From Paracoccus sp. MKU1 (GTDB lineage Bacteria; Pseudomonadota; Alphaproteobacteria; Rhodobacterales; Rhodobacteraceae): a stretch of DNA of 47,346 nt. The notes under the pieces were generated by a model that was not told where the DNA came from, made no database searches, and worked only from the letters and a program-made list of their open reading frames with translations. The translations under genes and the position numbers were made by a program. Below, one piece after another: positions 1 to 7,525 of this stretch. Position 1 is the first letter of the stretch. The number at the start of each line of letters is the position of its first letter. The DNA lies in the NCBI RefSeq assembly GCF_001447385.1, contig NZ_LLWQ01000219.1:1-47346 (forward strand). Reading direction: 5' to 3'.

Positions 1-736
1 TTCGGGCGAAGCAGCCCGCCGGACGGCGCGGCGGTGCCCGGCCCGGCCTGCCGCCACCGAGGCGGGTTTGCCGCGGGAACGTTTCCGCCCTGGCCGGTTC
101 GCCGGCCCCACAGCCCGGAGGCATCCGGCAACAAGCTCCGGGAGGGGGATCGGCCGGAGGAGCCGGCCGGATCCGGACCGTCTCGGCAACGGGCGCCTCG
201 GCGCATTCGCCCAGCAGCGCCGGCAGCGCCGGGTGATGCGCGCGCAGCGGCGCGTTGCGGCCGCCCGAGGCATTCGACGGGGCCGCTGGAACTGGCCGGG
301 CGGCGCGTCGCGGCTGGGACCAGCGCCGCGACGACGATGACGGCGACCGCTGCCACGCCTCGCGCGGGGGCGCTGATGCGCGGGGGAAGGGGCCGCCGAA
401 GGGGGCCTCTGGAGGAGAGCTGATGACCGGCAGCGAGGGGAGACGCGGCACAAGCCCGCTGACGCTCTGCGACGACATCGGGCGCGGCCGGACCGGCGGC
501 AAGGTCGATTTGGCGGGTCCGCTGGGCAGCGACGACGGGGCGGCGGGCATGCCGATCAGCCGCGAGCAGCTGCGGATGGCCCGATCCGCCGCACCGAAGC
601 AGGGCAGGTCCGGGCATCGGCCGCCCCGCGAGCCGGGGGCGAGACCGCCGTTGCACAGCCCCGCCAGCGCGGCAGATCCTGGTTCTGCATGGATGCGCTG
701 CTGCTGGTCTTGCCGAGTTTGCGCTTCTGACCCGGA
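1..736. other. No recognisable gene
   Basis: I read the frames on both strands and found no convincing protein. The open frames are arginine/proline/alanine-rich, as expected of shadow frames in GC-rich DNA, and none carries a family motif. A GGAAC element at 76-80 followed by GGTT at 96-99 has a 15-nt spacer, one short of the elements further right, and leads to no gene. The stretch may be a decayed gene or the end of a gene outside the window. Confidence 0.4.
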
Positions 737-1492
737 TCAGATCGGCCGCGACATCTTCTGCCGGTGCCAGACCCGCTCGATCAGCAGCACCAGCAGGGCG
801 CCGAGTTCCCGATCCGAGGCCAGATAGGGCAGGAAACCCAGTGCCTCCTCAAGAGCATCCGAAACCAAATCATCGGCCAGAGAGGCCTCATGCACCAGGA
901 AACGCGCCATCGCCCGAAGCCGCGGCAGCAGGTCCATGACCGTCATCTCGGGCGTGCAGTGCAGCCCGGCGCCGTAAAGCGCAGTATGCAGCAGCACCGC
1001 CGAGGCCAGCGCCTCGGGCCCGTCATGGCGGGGCACGCAGCAGGCATGGGCATAGTGGCGCAGCCGCTGTCTGAGATCCCTGGTGACCATGACGAAGGGG
1101 ATGCCGGCCGATTGCAGGCTTTCCGCCAGCGGCGCCGGATCGCGCAGGTTCAGGACCGCCACGTCGATCTGAAGCAGGTCGCGCGGATCGGACACCGCGC
1201 CGGCGATGCCCAGGCCGGGCAGGCGGATATCGGCTGCCTCATCCTCCGACCAGAAGGATGTCAGCCGGTGGCGCGCCATCATCGGCGGCAGCGCGGTGGG
1301 CTGCGTGGAACTGCCGCTGCCGATCAGGACCTCGACCGACGCGCCGGCCTCGCGCAGATAATCCGCGACCGAGCAGGTGTCGGGCCCCTCATCCTCCCAC
1401 AGCGCCAGCCGCAGCCCGCGCAGATCGGCGTTGCGGTAGAAATACCGGACCCCCGCCGGAGAGACGCATGAGGGGATTTTCCGGTTGGGCAT
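737..1492 (-). CDS. Degenerate receiver plus sigma-region-2-like protein (reverse-order PhyR-like)
   Basis: Protein of about 251 aa, not assignable to a named gene. The N-terminal two thirds reads like a response-regulator fold: LRGLRLALWEDEG resembles the first strand and acidic pocket, IDVAVLNLRD the phospho-acceptor strand, and GIPFVMVTRD the fourth strand. The phospho-acceptor Asp appears to be Asn (VLNLRD) and the conserved Lys near the fifth strand is missing, so phosphorylation is doubtful. The last ~60 residues (LPRLRAMARFLVHEA..ADDLVSDALEEAL) resemble region 2 of ECF sigma factors. PhyR, the anti-anti-sigma factor of the alphaproteobacterial general stress response, has the same parts in the opposite order. 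The ATG at 1492 follows AAGGATCAGAGG; an in-frame ATG at 1537 is possible. It lies 48 nt downstream of a small membrane-protein gene on the same strand, probably in one operon. The role is inferred. Confidence 0.7.
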   Translation of the reverse strand: MPNRKIPSCVSPAGVRYFYRNADLRGLRLALWEDEGPDTCSVADYLREAGASVEVLIGSGSSTQPTALPPMMARHRLTSFWSEDEAADIRLPGLGIAGAVSDPRDLLQIDVAVLNLRDPAPLAESLQSAGIPFVMVTRDLRQRLRHYAHACCVPRHDGPEALASAVLLHTALYGAGLHCTPEMTVMDLLPRLRAMARFLVHEASLADDLVSDALEEALGFLPYLASDRELGALLVLLIERVWHRQKMSRPI

Positions 1493-1540
1493 CCTCTGAT
1501 CCTTATGCTGGCCGAGCGGAAAGGCGGTCGGGCGCAAGGG

Positions 1541-1807
1541 TCATTGCGCCGGCTCCGCGGTTCCGGCGGCAGGGGCGGTTTCGGCCCCGTCGGCGGGCGC
1601 CTCGACCGGAGCCGTGCCGGTTGCGGGCGGTTCGGCGATCTCGTCCACCGGCCCCGGCACCTCCCCGGGTATCTCGGGGTCGGTGGTCTCGTCGTTGAAC
1701 CACCAGACGAAACCCGCCAGCACGACCAGCACCGCCACGATGATGCCGATGATCGGGACCATGTGGTGGCGCTTCTGCTTTTCCAGATCGGTGCGTGGTG
1801 CGGACAT
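1541..1807 (-). CDS. Small single-pass membrane protein with acidic Pro/Ala-rich tail
   Basis: An 88-aa protein of unknown function. A charged N-terminus of about 16 residues is followed by one strong transmembrane segment at about 17-37 (VPIIGIIVAVLVVLAGFVWW). The remaining ~50 residues are acidic and rich in Pro, Ala, Glu and Thr, probably a periplasmic disordered tail. A strong AGGAGG Shine-Dalgarno sits just before the ATG at 1807. A stress-type promoter element lies 55 nt upstream, and the receiver/sigma-like gene follows on the same strand. It is too hydrophobic to be NepR, the soluble anti-sigma factor usually linked to PhyR. Confidence 0.75.
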   Translation of the reverse strand: MSAPRTDLEKQKRHHMVPIIGIIVAVLVVLAGFVWWFNDETTDPEIPGEVPGPVDEIAEPPATGTAPVEAPADGAETAPAAGTAEPAQ

Positions 1808-1862
1808 TGGAACCTCCTATGGATTATGTGGGGCGCCCCCTCGCGCGCGGCCATGGTAAGGA

Positions 1863-1887
1863 AACCTGCTTGCGGCCGGGTTGTTCC
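1863..1887 (-). promoter_or_regulatory. EcfG-type promoter element
   Basis: On the minus strand GGAAC (1887-1883) is followed after exactly 16 nt by GGTT (1866-1863). This fits the known alphaproteobacterial EcfG consensus GGAAC-N16/17-cGTT. It lies 55 nt before the start of the small membrane-protein gene and after the stop of the preceding isochorismatase-family gene, so it could drive the 1807-to-737 operon. Confidence 0.6.
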
Positions 1888-1892
1888 CTGCC

Positions 1893-2504
1893 TCACCCCA
1901 TGGCCCAGGCATCGAGCACCTCGGCCAGCGGCGCGGTCTCGATCTGCTGCGAGAAGCGGCTGCGATAAAGCGTCATCGCCGCGTCATGGCCCCGGTCGGT
2001 CGAGGAGCAGACCGCATCGCTGACCAGAACCACCCGATAGCCCAGATCGACCGCGCCCATCACCGTGCCCAGCACGCAGACATCGGTTTCGCCGCCGGTG
2101 ACCACCAGCGTCGTGATGCCGGCGCCGCGCAGCAGCGCGTGCAGGCGGCCGTCGTGCCAGGGCGAATAGACCGGCTTGTCGATTACCCGGGCCGGCGGCC
2201 TGTGCCGCTCCAGTTCCGGCAGCAGTTCCAGCCATTCCCCGTCCAGCCGCTCGCGCAGCATCTCGGGCCACTGGGCGTAATAGCGCGCCCAGGCGCCCTG
2301 CGCCGCATCGAGCCGGGCCGGCGGGATGAAGCGGGTGAACAGTGTACGCTCGGGCCGGGCCGCGACCAGGGTCGCGACCGCGGGCAGGATTTTTTCGATC
2401 CACGGCACCGCCCAGGGCGAGCCAGGGGCGAACAACCGCTGCATGTCGATGCAAAGATGCAGCGTTTCGGGGCCCAGCGGGCCAAATCTGAGCGTGTCTG
2501 CCAT
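1893..2504 (-). CDS. Isochorismatase-family cysteine hydrolase
   Basis: A 203-aa protein matching the length and fold of the isochorismatase-like superfamily, cytosolic enzymes that hydrolyse amides, ureas or vinyl ethers such as nicotinamide. The catalytic triad is visible: Asp20 in CIDMQ, Lys110 in IDKPVYS and Cys143 in GGETDVCVL. The segment before the Cys (VVTGGETDVC) is the family's usual nucleophile turn. The exact substrate cannot be read from sequence; nicotinamidase is less likely because its metal-binding DxHxxxH is absent. The start at 2504 has only a weak Shine-Dalgarno, but a stress-type promoter element ends 36 nt upstream. It is divergent from the HWE kinase. Confidence 0.88.
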   Translation of the reverse strand: MADTLRFGPLGPETLHLCIDMQRLFAPGSPWAVPWIEKILPAVATLVAARPERTLFTRFIPPARLDAAQGAWARYYAQWPEMLRERLDGEWLELLPELERHRPPARVIDKPVYSPWHDGRLHALLRGAGITTLVVTGGETDVCVLGTVMGAVDLGYRVVLVSDAVCSSTDRGHDAAMTLYRSRFSQQIETAPLAEVLDAWAMG

Positions 2505-2539
2505 GGAACCGGTGCCGGTGATGGGGTCCTCCGATCAGC

Positions 2540-2564
2540 AACAGGATGGGCGGGAAATCGTTCC
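2540..2564 (-). promoter_or_regulatory. EcfG-type promoter element
   Basis: Minus-strand GGAAC (2564-2560), 16-nt spacer, TGTT (2543-2540). The -10-like end lies 36 nt before the ATG of the isochorismatase-family gene, which would give a leader of about 30 nt. Same geometry as the elements before sodC and the YbdK-type gene. Confidence 0.6.
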
Positions 2565-2664
2565 ATCGCCTTCCCGGACACGGGCGTTTTCCGGAAACAT
2601 TCTGCGGAAGGGCTGCCTCGCCGTATCGGCTGGCTTTTCATTTGTTTCCCGGTCGTTTGGCCGA

Positions 2665-2689
2665 GAAACCCGGAGCCGGTTTCTGCGTT
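2665..2689 (+). promoter_or_regulatory. Near-consensus EcfG-type promoter element
   Basis: Plus-strand GAAAC (2665-2669), 16-nt spacer, CGTT (2686-2689). It has one mismatch from GGAAC but a perfect CGTT. It lies 71 nt before the HWE kinase start. Weaker than the other four elements. Confidence 0.35.
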
Positions 2690-2760
2690 GCGCTGGGGCG
2701 TGCCCTGGCGAGGGCCGGCGCGGCGGCGGGTGTGCGACAGCAGGAACGAGAGGGGACAGG

Positions 2761-3846
2761 ATGGGATCTGTGCATTTTCTGGATGGCGGCGGCGAAATGG
2801 CCAAGGCCATCCGCGAGCACGACTGGTCCGACAACGAGCTTGGCCAACCCGATGGCTGGCCCTCGGCGCTAAAGATCGCGCTCGGCATGGCGCTGAACTC
2901 GAAATTCCCGAAATGCATCGTCTGGGGACCGGGGCTTGTCGCGCTCTACAACGATGCCTTTCGCCCGATCCTCGGCGACAAGGGCCATGTTCTGGGCCGT
3001 TCCTTTGCCGATATCTGGAGCGAGGTCTGGCCCGAGATCGGCCCCATCGCCGAGCGCGCCTATGCCGGCGAGGCGACCTTCATCGAGGATTTTCCGCTGG
3101 TAATCGACCGCTACGGCTATCCCGAGCAATGCCACTTCACCTTCTGCTACAGCCCGATCCGCGACGAGAACGGCGTGGTGCGCGGCATGATCGACACGGT
3201 GATCGAGACCACCGGCAAGGTCGAGAGCAGCCGCCAGCTGCGGCTTGTGAACGGCGAGCTCGGCCACCGGATCAAGAACACGCTGACCGTGGTCTCGGCC
3301 ATCGTCAACCAGACGCTGAACAGCCATGACGGTGCCGAGGCGCGCCGGATCCTGCGCCAGCGCATCGGCGCGCTGGCGCAGGCGCAATCGCTGCTGACCG
3401 ATTCCGGCGCGCTGGACGCCGAGATCGGCGGGGTGGTGGAACAGGCGCTGATGCCGTTCCGCACCGGCCAGCGGCGCTTTCGCATCGGCGGCCCGCCGGT
3501 CAGGCTGTCGGCCAAGCAGGCGCTGACCTTGGCGCTGGCCATCAACGAGCTGGCGACCAATGCGCTGAAATACGGCGCGCTGTCGGTTCCCCAGGGCGCC
3601 GTCGATCTGAACTGGACCGGCGGCCGGCCCAACAGCGACGACCCGTTCCGGCTGCTTTGGGCGGAAACCGGCGGCCCGCCCGTCGCTTCCTGCTCCGGCA
3701 AGGGCTTCGGCTCGCTCATCATCGAACAGGCGCTGGCGCAGGATTTCATGGGCGAGAGCGTGATGTTTCCCGACCCCGCCGGGCTGCGCTGCGAATTGCG
3801 CAGCCGGATGTGCCATCTGGGCGTGGGCCAGGGCGCGCCGCACTGA
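2761..3846 (+). CDS. HWE-family sensor histidine kinase with PAS domain
   Basis: Soluble kinase of 361 aa; no membrane segment is visible, so sensing is probably cytosolic. Residues ~45-150 form a PAS-like sensor domain (KCIVWGPGLVALYNDAF...GVVRGMIDTVIETT). The phospho-acceptor block is ELGHRIKNTLTVV, with His169. The ATPase domain has the N-box NELATNALKYGAL at ~262-274, the diagnostic WxE as WAE (300-302), and a glycine loop GKGFGSLI at ~313. HWE/HisKA_2 kinases commonly feed PhyR-type general stress regulators. Here the kinase sits between stress-type genes and has no response regulator attached. The ATG at 2761 is chosen because a good AGGGGACAGG Shine-Dalgarno precedes it and homology begins there; the open frame extends 145 codons further upstream without recognisable content. 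Confidence 0.9.
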   Translation: MGSVHFLDGGGEMAKAIREHDWSDNELGQPDGWPSALKIALGMALNSKFPKCIVWGPGLVALYNDAFRPILGDKGHVLGRSFADIWSEVWPEIGPIAERAYAGEATFIEDFPLVIDRYGYPEQCHFTFCYSPIRDENGVVRGMIDTVIETTGKVESSRQLRLVNGELGHRIKNTLTVVSAIVNQTLNSHDGAEARRILRQRIGALAQAQSLLTDSGALDAEIGGVVEQALMPFRTGQRRFRIGGPPVRLSAKQALTLALAINELATNALKYGALSVPQGAVDLNWTGGRPNSDDPFRLLWAETGGPPVASCSGKGFGSLIIEQALAQDFMGESVMFPDPAGLRCELRSRMCHLGVGQGAPH

Positions 3847-3866
3847 TCCCCGGCCCGGCTTGCCGC

Positions 3867-4364
3867 CTATTCGATCACCGCGCAGGCCAGCCGGTCCCCG
3901 GCGCCGCCGGTGGGTTGGGTCTGATAATCGTCGGGCCCGGCATGAATCATCAGCGCCCGGCCCTTGATCGCATTGTCGCCTTCGGCCAGCGTCACCATCG
4001 GGTTGAAGACCTGCGCCCGCGCCGTGCCCTCGGCATCGACCCAGATATTGGGCATGTCGCCGGCATGGGGGCCGCCGTCGGACAGCACGCCATGCGGCGC
4101 GTCCGCGGGGTTGAAATGGCCGCCGGCGGATTCATGGCCGGTGCTGTGGTCGCATGTGCCCGTCTCGTGGATGTGGAACGCCACCCAGTGGCTTGCCGGC
4201 AGCCCGGTCGCCTCGACCTCGATCAGCACACCGTCCGGCGTCGCGGTCAGTGCCGCCGTTCCGGCCTCCCGTCCTTCGCCGTCGAGAAAGGTTGCCTTCG
4301 CATCCTGCGCCTGGGCCGAGATCGGCAACAGGGCAAGGCCAAGGGCCACGAGATGGTTGCGCAT
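3867..4364 (-). CDS. sodC: Periplasmic Cu/Zn superoxide dismutase
   Basis: A 165-aa precursor with a signal peptide at 1-19 ending AQA. It dismutates superoxide to peroxide and oxygen in the periplasm. Metal ligands are in place: His64 and His66 (HIH), His83, His91, Asp103 and His141. The disulfide pair is Cys71 and Cys161, and the substrate-guiding Arg is Arg158 in GDRLAC. The GGAGG Shine-Dalgarno precedes the ATG at 4364. It is convergent with the HWE kinase and has its own EcfG-type promoter element 35 nt upstream, so stress induction is likely. Confidence 0.95.
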   Translation of the reverse strand: MRNHLVALGLALLPISAQAQDAKATFLDGEGREAGTAALTATPDGVLIEVEATGLPASHWVAFHIHETGTCDHSTGHESAGGHFNPADAPHGVLSDGGPHAGDMPNIWVDAEGTARAQVFNPMVTLAEGDNAIKGRALMIHAGPDDYQTQPTGGAGDRLACAVIE

Positions 4365-4399
4365 TGCTTTTCCTCCAGTTCACGCCTGTCGGGGGACGG

Positions 4400-4424
4400 A
4401 ACCCGTGCCGCGACGCTTTGTTCC
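4400..4424 (-). promoter_or_regulatory. EcfG-type promoter element
   Basis: Minus-strand GGAAC (4424-4420), 16-nt spacer, GGTT (4403-4400), 35 nt before the sodC start. This places transcription initiation about 29 nt upstream of the ATG. Confidence 0.65.
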
Positions 4425-4460
4425 GCGCCAGGGCGGAAATCCGCCTCCGTCCCGGCCCGC

Positions 4461-5591
4461 TTACAGGTCGCGGCGGAATTCCTCGATCAGCCAGCCTACG
4501 ATGCCGCGAAAGGCTTCCTGCGGCGTGGCGCCGGCGGCGACGGCGGCGGCGAACAGCGCCCGCTGGTGCTCGGCCGCCGTGCCGCGGGCGATCATATCGC
4601 GCAGCCCGGCCAAGGCGGGCTGGCAGTCCAGCCGGTCGGCATCCTCGGCGATCGCGGCCAACCAGTCCTCGGCGATCTCGTCGAAGGGGACGATGCGGCG
4701 GATGCCGAAGTCGATCAGCCCCTCGGTCAGTCCGTAGCGCATAGCCCGCCAGCGGTTCTCGCCCAGCAGGAAATTGTCGTATTGCCGCCAGCGCAGGTTG
4801 CGCCGCGACAGCCGCCACAGCATGCGCAACGTGGCCTGCACCAACGCCACCAGGGTGATCGTGTCGTCAAGCCGCGGGCAGGCGTCGCAGACCCGGGTCT
4901 CCAGCGTCGGAAAGCGGGCCGAGGGGCGCAGGTCCCACCAGATCTTGCTGGCATCCTCGATGATGCCGGTCTCGGTCAGTGCCGTGACCGAGCGCTCGTA
5001 TTCGGCCCAGCTGCCCAGGCGCGGCGGCAGGCCGGTGCGGGGATAGCCGGCAAAGACCGTGGTGCGGTAGGAGGCGAGCAGCGTGTCCTCGCCCTGCCAG
5101 AACGGGCTCGACGCGGACAGCGCCAGCAGAGGCGGCAGGAACCAGGAGAACTGGTTCATCAGGTCGATGCGCATGTCCCTGTCCGGGATGCCGACATGAA
5201 CATGCATGCCGCAGATCAGCATGCGCCGGGCGACGCCGCCCATCTCTCGCGAGATCTGGTTGTAGCGGTCCTTGTCGGTGCGGCCCTGCGCCCGCCAGTC
5301 CGCGAGCGGGTGGCAGGCGACCGAGATCGGCGCCAGTCCGAATTCGGCGGCATGGCGCGCGATGCTGTCGCGCAGCCGCGCCAGATGGGCGCGCGCCTCG
5401 GTCACATTGGCGGCGACCGGGGTGCCGACCTCGATCTGGCAGCGCAGGAATTCGGGGCCGACCTGATCGGCCAGTTCGGCCTTGCAGGCAGCCATCAGCG
5501 CATCGGGCGCCTCGCGCACGTCGCCGGTTTCGGCATCGACCAGCAGATATTCCTCCTCGATGCCCAGCGAGAACTCGGGCTCCTCGGCCAT
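4461..5591 (-). CDS. ybdK: YbdK-type carboxylate-amine ligase (GCS2 family)
   Basis: A 376-aa protein of the glutamate-cysteine ligase 2 (YbdK) family, ATP-grasp-like enzymes related to plant-type gamma-glutamylcysteine synthetase, whose natural product is often not gamma-glutamylcysteine. Family signatures are the N-terminal SLGIEEEYLLVD, the metal/ATP region MLICGMHVHVGIPD at about 130, and RPSARFPTLETRVCDACP at about 225-240. Length is typical. The start at 5591 follows AGGAAGGGG; an ATG 5 nt upstream is out of frame. An EcfG-type promoter element lies 36 nt upstream. The neighbouring sodC suggests an oxidative or envelope stress role, but this is inferred. Confidence 0.9.
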   Translation of the reverse strand: MAEEPEFSLGIEEEYLLVDAETGDVREAPDALMAACKAELADQVGPEFLRCQIEVGTPVAANVTEARAHLARLRDSIARHAAEFGLAPISVACHPLADWRAQGRTDKDRYNQISREMGGVARRMLICGMHVHVGIPDRDMRIDLMNQFSWFLPPLLALSASSPFWQGEDTLLASYRTTVFAGYPRTGLPPRLGSWAEYERSVTALTETGIIEDASKIWWDLRPSARFPTLETRVCDACPRLDDTITLVALVQATLRMLWRLSRRNLRWRQYDNFLLGENRWRAMRYGLTEGLIDFGIRRIVPFDEIAEDWLAAIAEDADRLDCQPALAGLRDMIARGTAAEHQRALFAAAVAAGATPQEAFRGIVGWLIEEFRRDL

Positions 5592-5627
5592 GTCATGCCC
5601 CTTCCTGTGAGGATCGCTCTCAGGCCG

Positions 5628-5652
5628 AACCCGGCCCGGCCCGGGTTGTTCC
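5628..5652 (-). promoter_or_regulatory. EcfG-type promoter element
   Basis: Minus-strand GGAAC (5652-5648), 16-nt spacer, GGTT (5631-5628), 36 nt before the YbdK-type start. The first eight spacer bases are the same as in the element at 1863-1887, an unusually close match between two promoters. Confidence 0.65.
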
Positions 5653-5855
5653 CTGCATGTGCTGCCAGAGCCGCGGATAATTCGGCGTGATTCCGGCTGC
5701 GGGCGCCCTCAGCGGACGCCGACGGTCGGCGCATGTCCGAGGATTTTGCGGATCGGCGCGCCCGTTTTTCCGACGGTGCCGGAACCTGTCGGAGTTCCGG
5801 CGGAAAAGGGAGTGAAAGGCGATCCGCCGCATCCGCACAGCGAACCGCGAGCGGG

Positions 5856-6905
5856 CTAATCGGCTGGCTCAAACGGGAAAGGCTCGGCCTCGGCAAATGC
5901 GCCCGAGACCTCGCCGGAGTGGATCGTCGCCATGTCCATGCCGAGATCCAGCTTGCGCACCGGCGCTCCCTCGGAAAAATCGAGCTTCTCCATTTCGACC
6001 CAGAGAGTGTTGGGCGAAATCGCCGATTCCACATAATAGATGCGGCTTTTCTGATCGGCCACGACCCGCCAGCGCGTGGTGGACAGGTTGGGGGCGTCGG
6101 GAATGCTGACGCCATAGGGAACCGAGGCATTACGAACCACGCTGAACACCGCAGCCGCGGCAACGCGCGGATCGTCGCTTTGCACGACCATGTCGATATA
6201 GGTGCCGGCGCGCACGAAGCGGTCGGCCGCGCGGGTGCTGCCGGGAAGGGATTCGCGCGGATTCATGCCTTTCCAGTAATCGACGATCGCCAGTTGCTCG
6301 GCATAGGGCGGGTCGTTGGTCATGACGCGATATTCGCGGCCGTGATGGATCTGCAACTCGCCGTCGATCCATTCCAGGATCGCGCTGTCACCCGTGGCAT
6401 CAGAGAGCGACAGATGCACTGTGGTCAGCTTGCCGGGCTGGATCGGCACGTCCTTGGTGACCGTGTGGAAAGGATGAGCGCGTAGGTATTTCACCGCTTC
6501 GTCCACCGTCGCGAAATTGTCCAGGAAGAACTGTGCCCAGACCGACAGCGACATGCGGGGCGTCTGCCCGTCATCCTCGGGATATTGCGATTTCAGCAGC
6601 CACAGCATGTTCGCGGCCAGCCCTGCCTCGTTCATGCCGTCCACGGTCGAGATGTCATAGCCCGACACCACGACGCTGCCATATTTCGAGACCCATTCGA
6701 CCGAACGCGGCCCTGCGGCCCCGTCGCGCTTCATGCCGCGGGGAAGCAGCCAGAGGTTGCTGAGCATCGGCATGCTCCAGTCCATGGAGCGGCCGGTCAG
6801 GACGCGGCCCTCCGGGCCTAGATAGGTCACCCGGGTGCAGGCATCGGCCGCGGGGGCGGACAGGGCCGCGGTCAACGCAAAGGCGGCGGTCAGTTTTCGA
6901 AACAT
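5856..6905 (-). CDS. Secreted choloylglycine hydrolase (penicillin V acylase) family protein
   Basis: A 349-aa precursor of the linear amide C-N hydrolase family (Ntn hydrolases cleaving bile-salt, penicillin V or acyl-homoserine-lactone amides). The signal peptide ends ADA, and cleavage exposes Cys23 as the N-terminal nucleophile (CTRVTYLG). Further family residues are Arg40 and Asp43 in GRSMDW, GMNEAGL at about 91, and Asn198 in MTNDPPY. A GGAG Shine-Dalgarno precedes the ATG. Gram-negative members often act on long acyl chains, including quorum signals; the substrate here is unknown. A bile-acid-transporter-family gene lies about 0.6 kb upstream on the same strand, across a decayed outer-membrane gene. 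Confidence 0.9.
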   Translation of the reverse strand: MFRKLTAAFALTAALSAPAADACTRVTYLGPEGRVLTGRSMDWSMPMLSNLWLLPRGMKRDGAAGPRSVEWVSKYGSVVVSGYDISTVDGMNEAGLAANMLWLLKSQYPEDDGQTPRMSLSVWAQFFLDNFATVDEAVKYLRAHPFHTVTKDVPIQPGKLTTVHLSLSDATGDSAILEWIDGELQIHHGREYRVMTNDPPYAEQLAIVDYWKGMNPRESLPGSTRAADRFVRAGTYIDMVVQSDDPRVAAAAVFSVVRNASVPYGVSIPDAPNLSTTRWRVVADQKSRIYYVESAISPNTLWVEMEKLDFSEGAPVRKLDLGMDMATIHSGEVSGAFAEAEPFPFEPAD

Positions 6906-6918
6906 CGTCTATCTCCGC

Positions 6919-7145
6919 TCAGAAACGCCAGGTCATATCCAAAAGCGGTCCGGCCATGGTCCGGTCGAGCCGTGTGCCGCCGCTGTCATAATGCCGGTAG
7001 CCGGCCGAGACACAAAGATTGTCGTTCATCTGATAATTCAGACATAGGGGGGAGTTTGCCCATCCCAACGGTTTTTGGCAGAGGCAGGCCGCGTAATCAG
7101 CGCCGGGGCAAGGAGCCCGCAGATGCCGAGGAGGTTCCGTCTCAT
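6919..7145 (-). pseudogene. Remnant of an outer-membrane beta-barrel gene with the middle lost
   Basis: From the ATG at 7145, with a good AAGGA Shine-Dalgarno, a clear signal peptide is encoded (MRRNLLGICGLLAPALITRP, then ASA) followed by KNRWDGQTPPYV and a stop. Just beyond, in another frame, comes a typical barrel end: YQMNDNLCVSAGYRHYDSGG, then AGPLLDMTWRF and the stop at 6919. Such N- and C-terminal pieces belong to small OmpA-like/OMP_b-brl porins of about 200 residues; here they lie within 227 nt. I infer an internal deletion with a frameshift. Confidence 0.6.
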
Positions 7146-7525
7146 ATCCTATCCTTCAATAAACGTTATTTTCGTGAACGCAGGAATCTTTCGCAGTTGA
7201 TTATAAATCATTGCGGCAGGCAAGCTTGGAAAGATCGGCCGGTGGGAGGCCCGGCGAATTGCCCTCGGCCCGTCGATATTCGCGCGGGGCTCCTTGTGTC
7301 TGCCGGTTCTGTTGCCGGCCGCCATATTCGCCTGACCCGCCCCCACCGAGACGGCATGCACGAGGTCCAGGCCCGCCCGCGCAGGGCCGGCGCACCATCA
7401 GGCGCCGACAACGCCAACGACCACCGCGCTGCTGCCAGCACCATCTCGACCAGGCCCGGCGCGACGCCACGAGTGCGGAGACGACGTCATTGACTTTGCA
7501 TGCGGAACGGGTAAGCGCGCTTCGA
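7146..7525. other. Intergenic stretch without a recognised gene
   Basis: The first ~80 bases are AT-rich for this genome and include a TATAAT on the minus strand near 7200, probably the old promoter region of the decayed barrel gene. The rest is GC-rich and none of its open frames resembles a protein family. The far end is the downstream flank of the symporter-family gene. Confidence 0.4.

Noticed and set aside
76..99. GGAAC...GGTT on the plus strand in the first 100 bases
   Set aside because: The spacer is 15 nt rather than 16 and no gene starts downstream.
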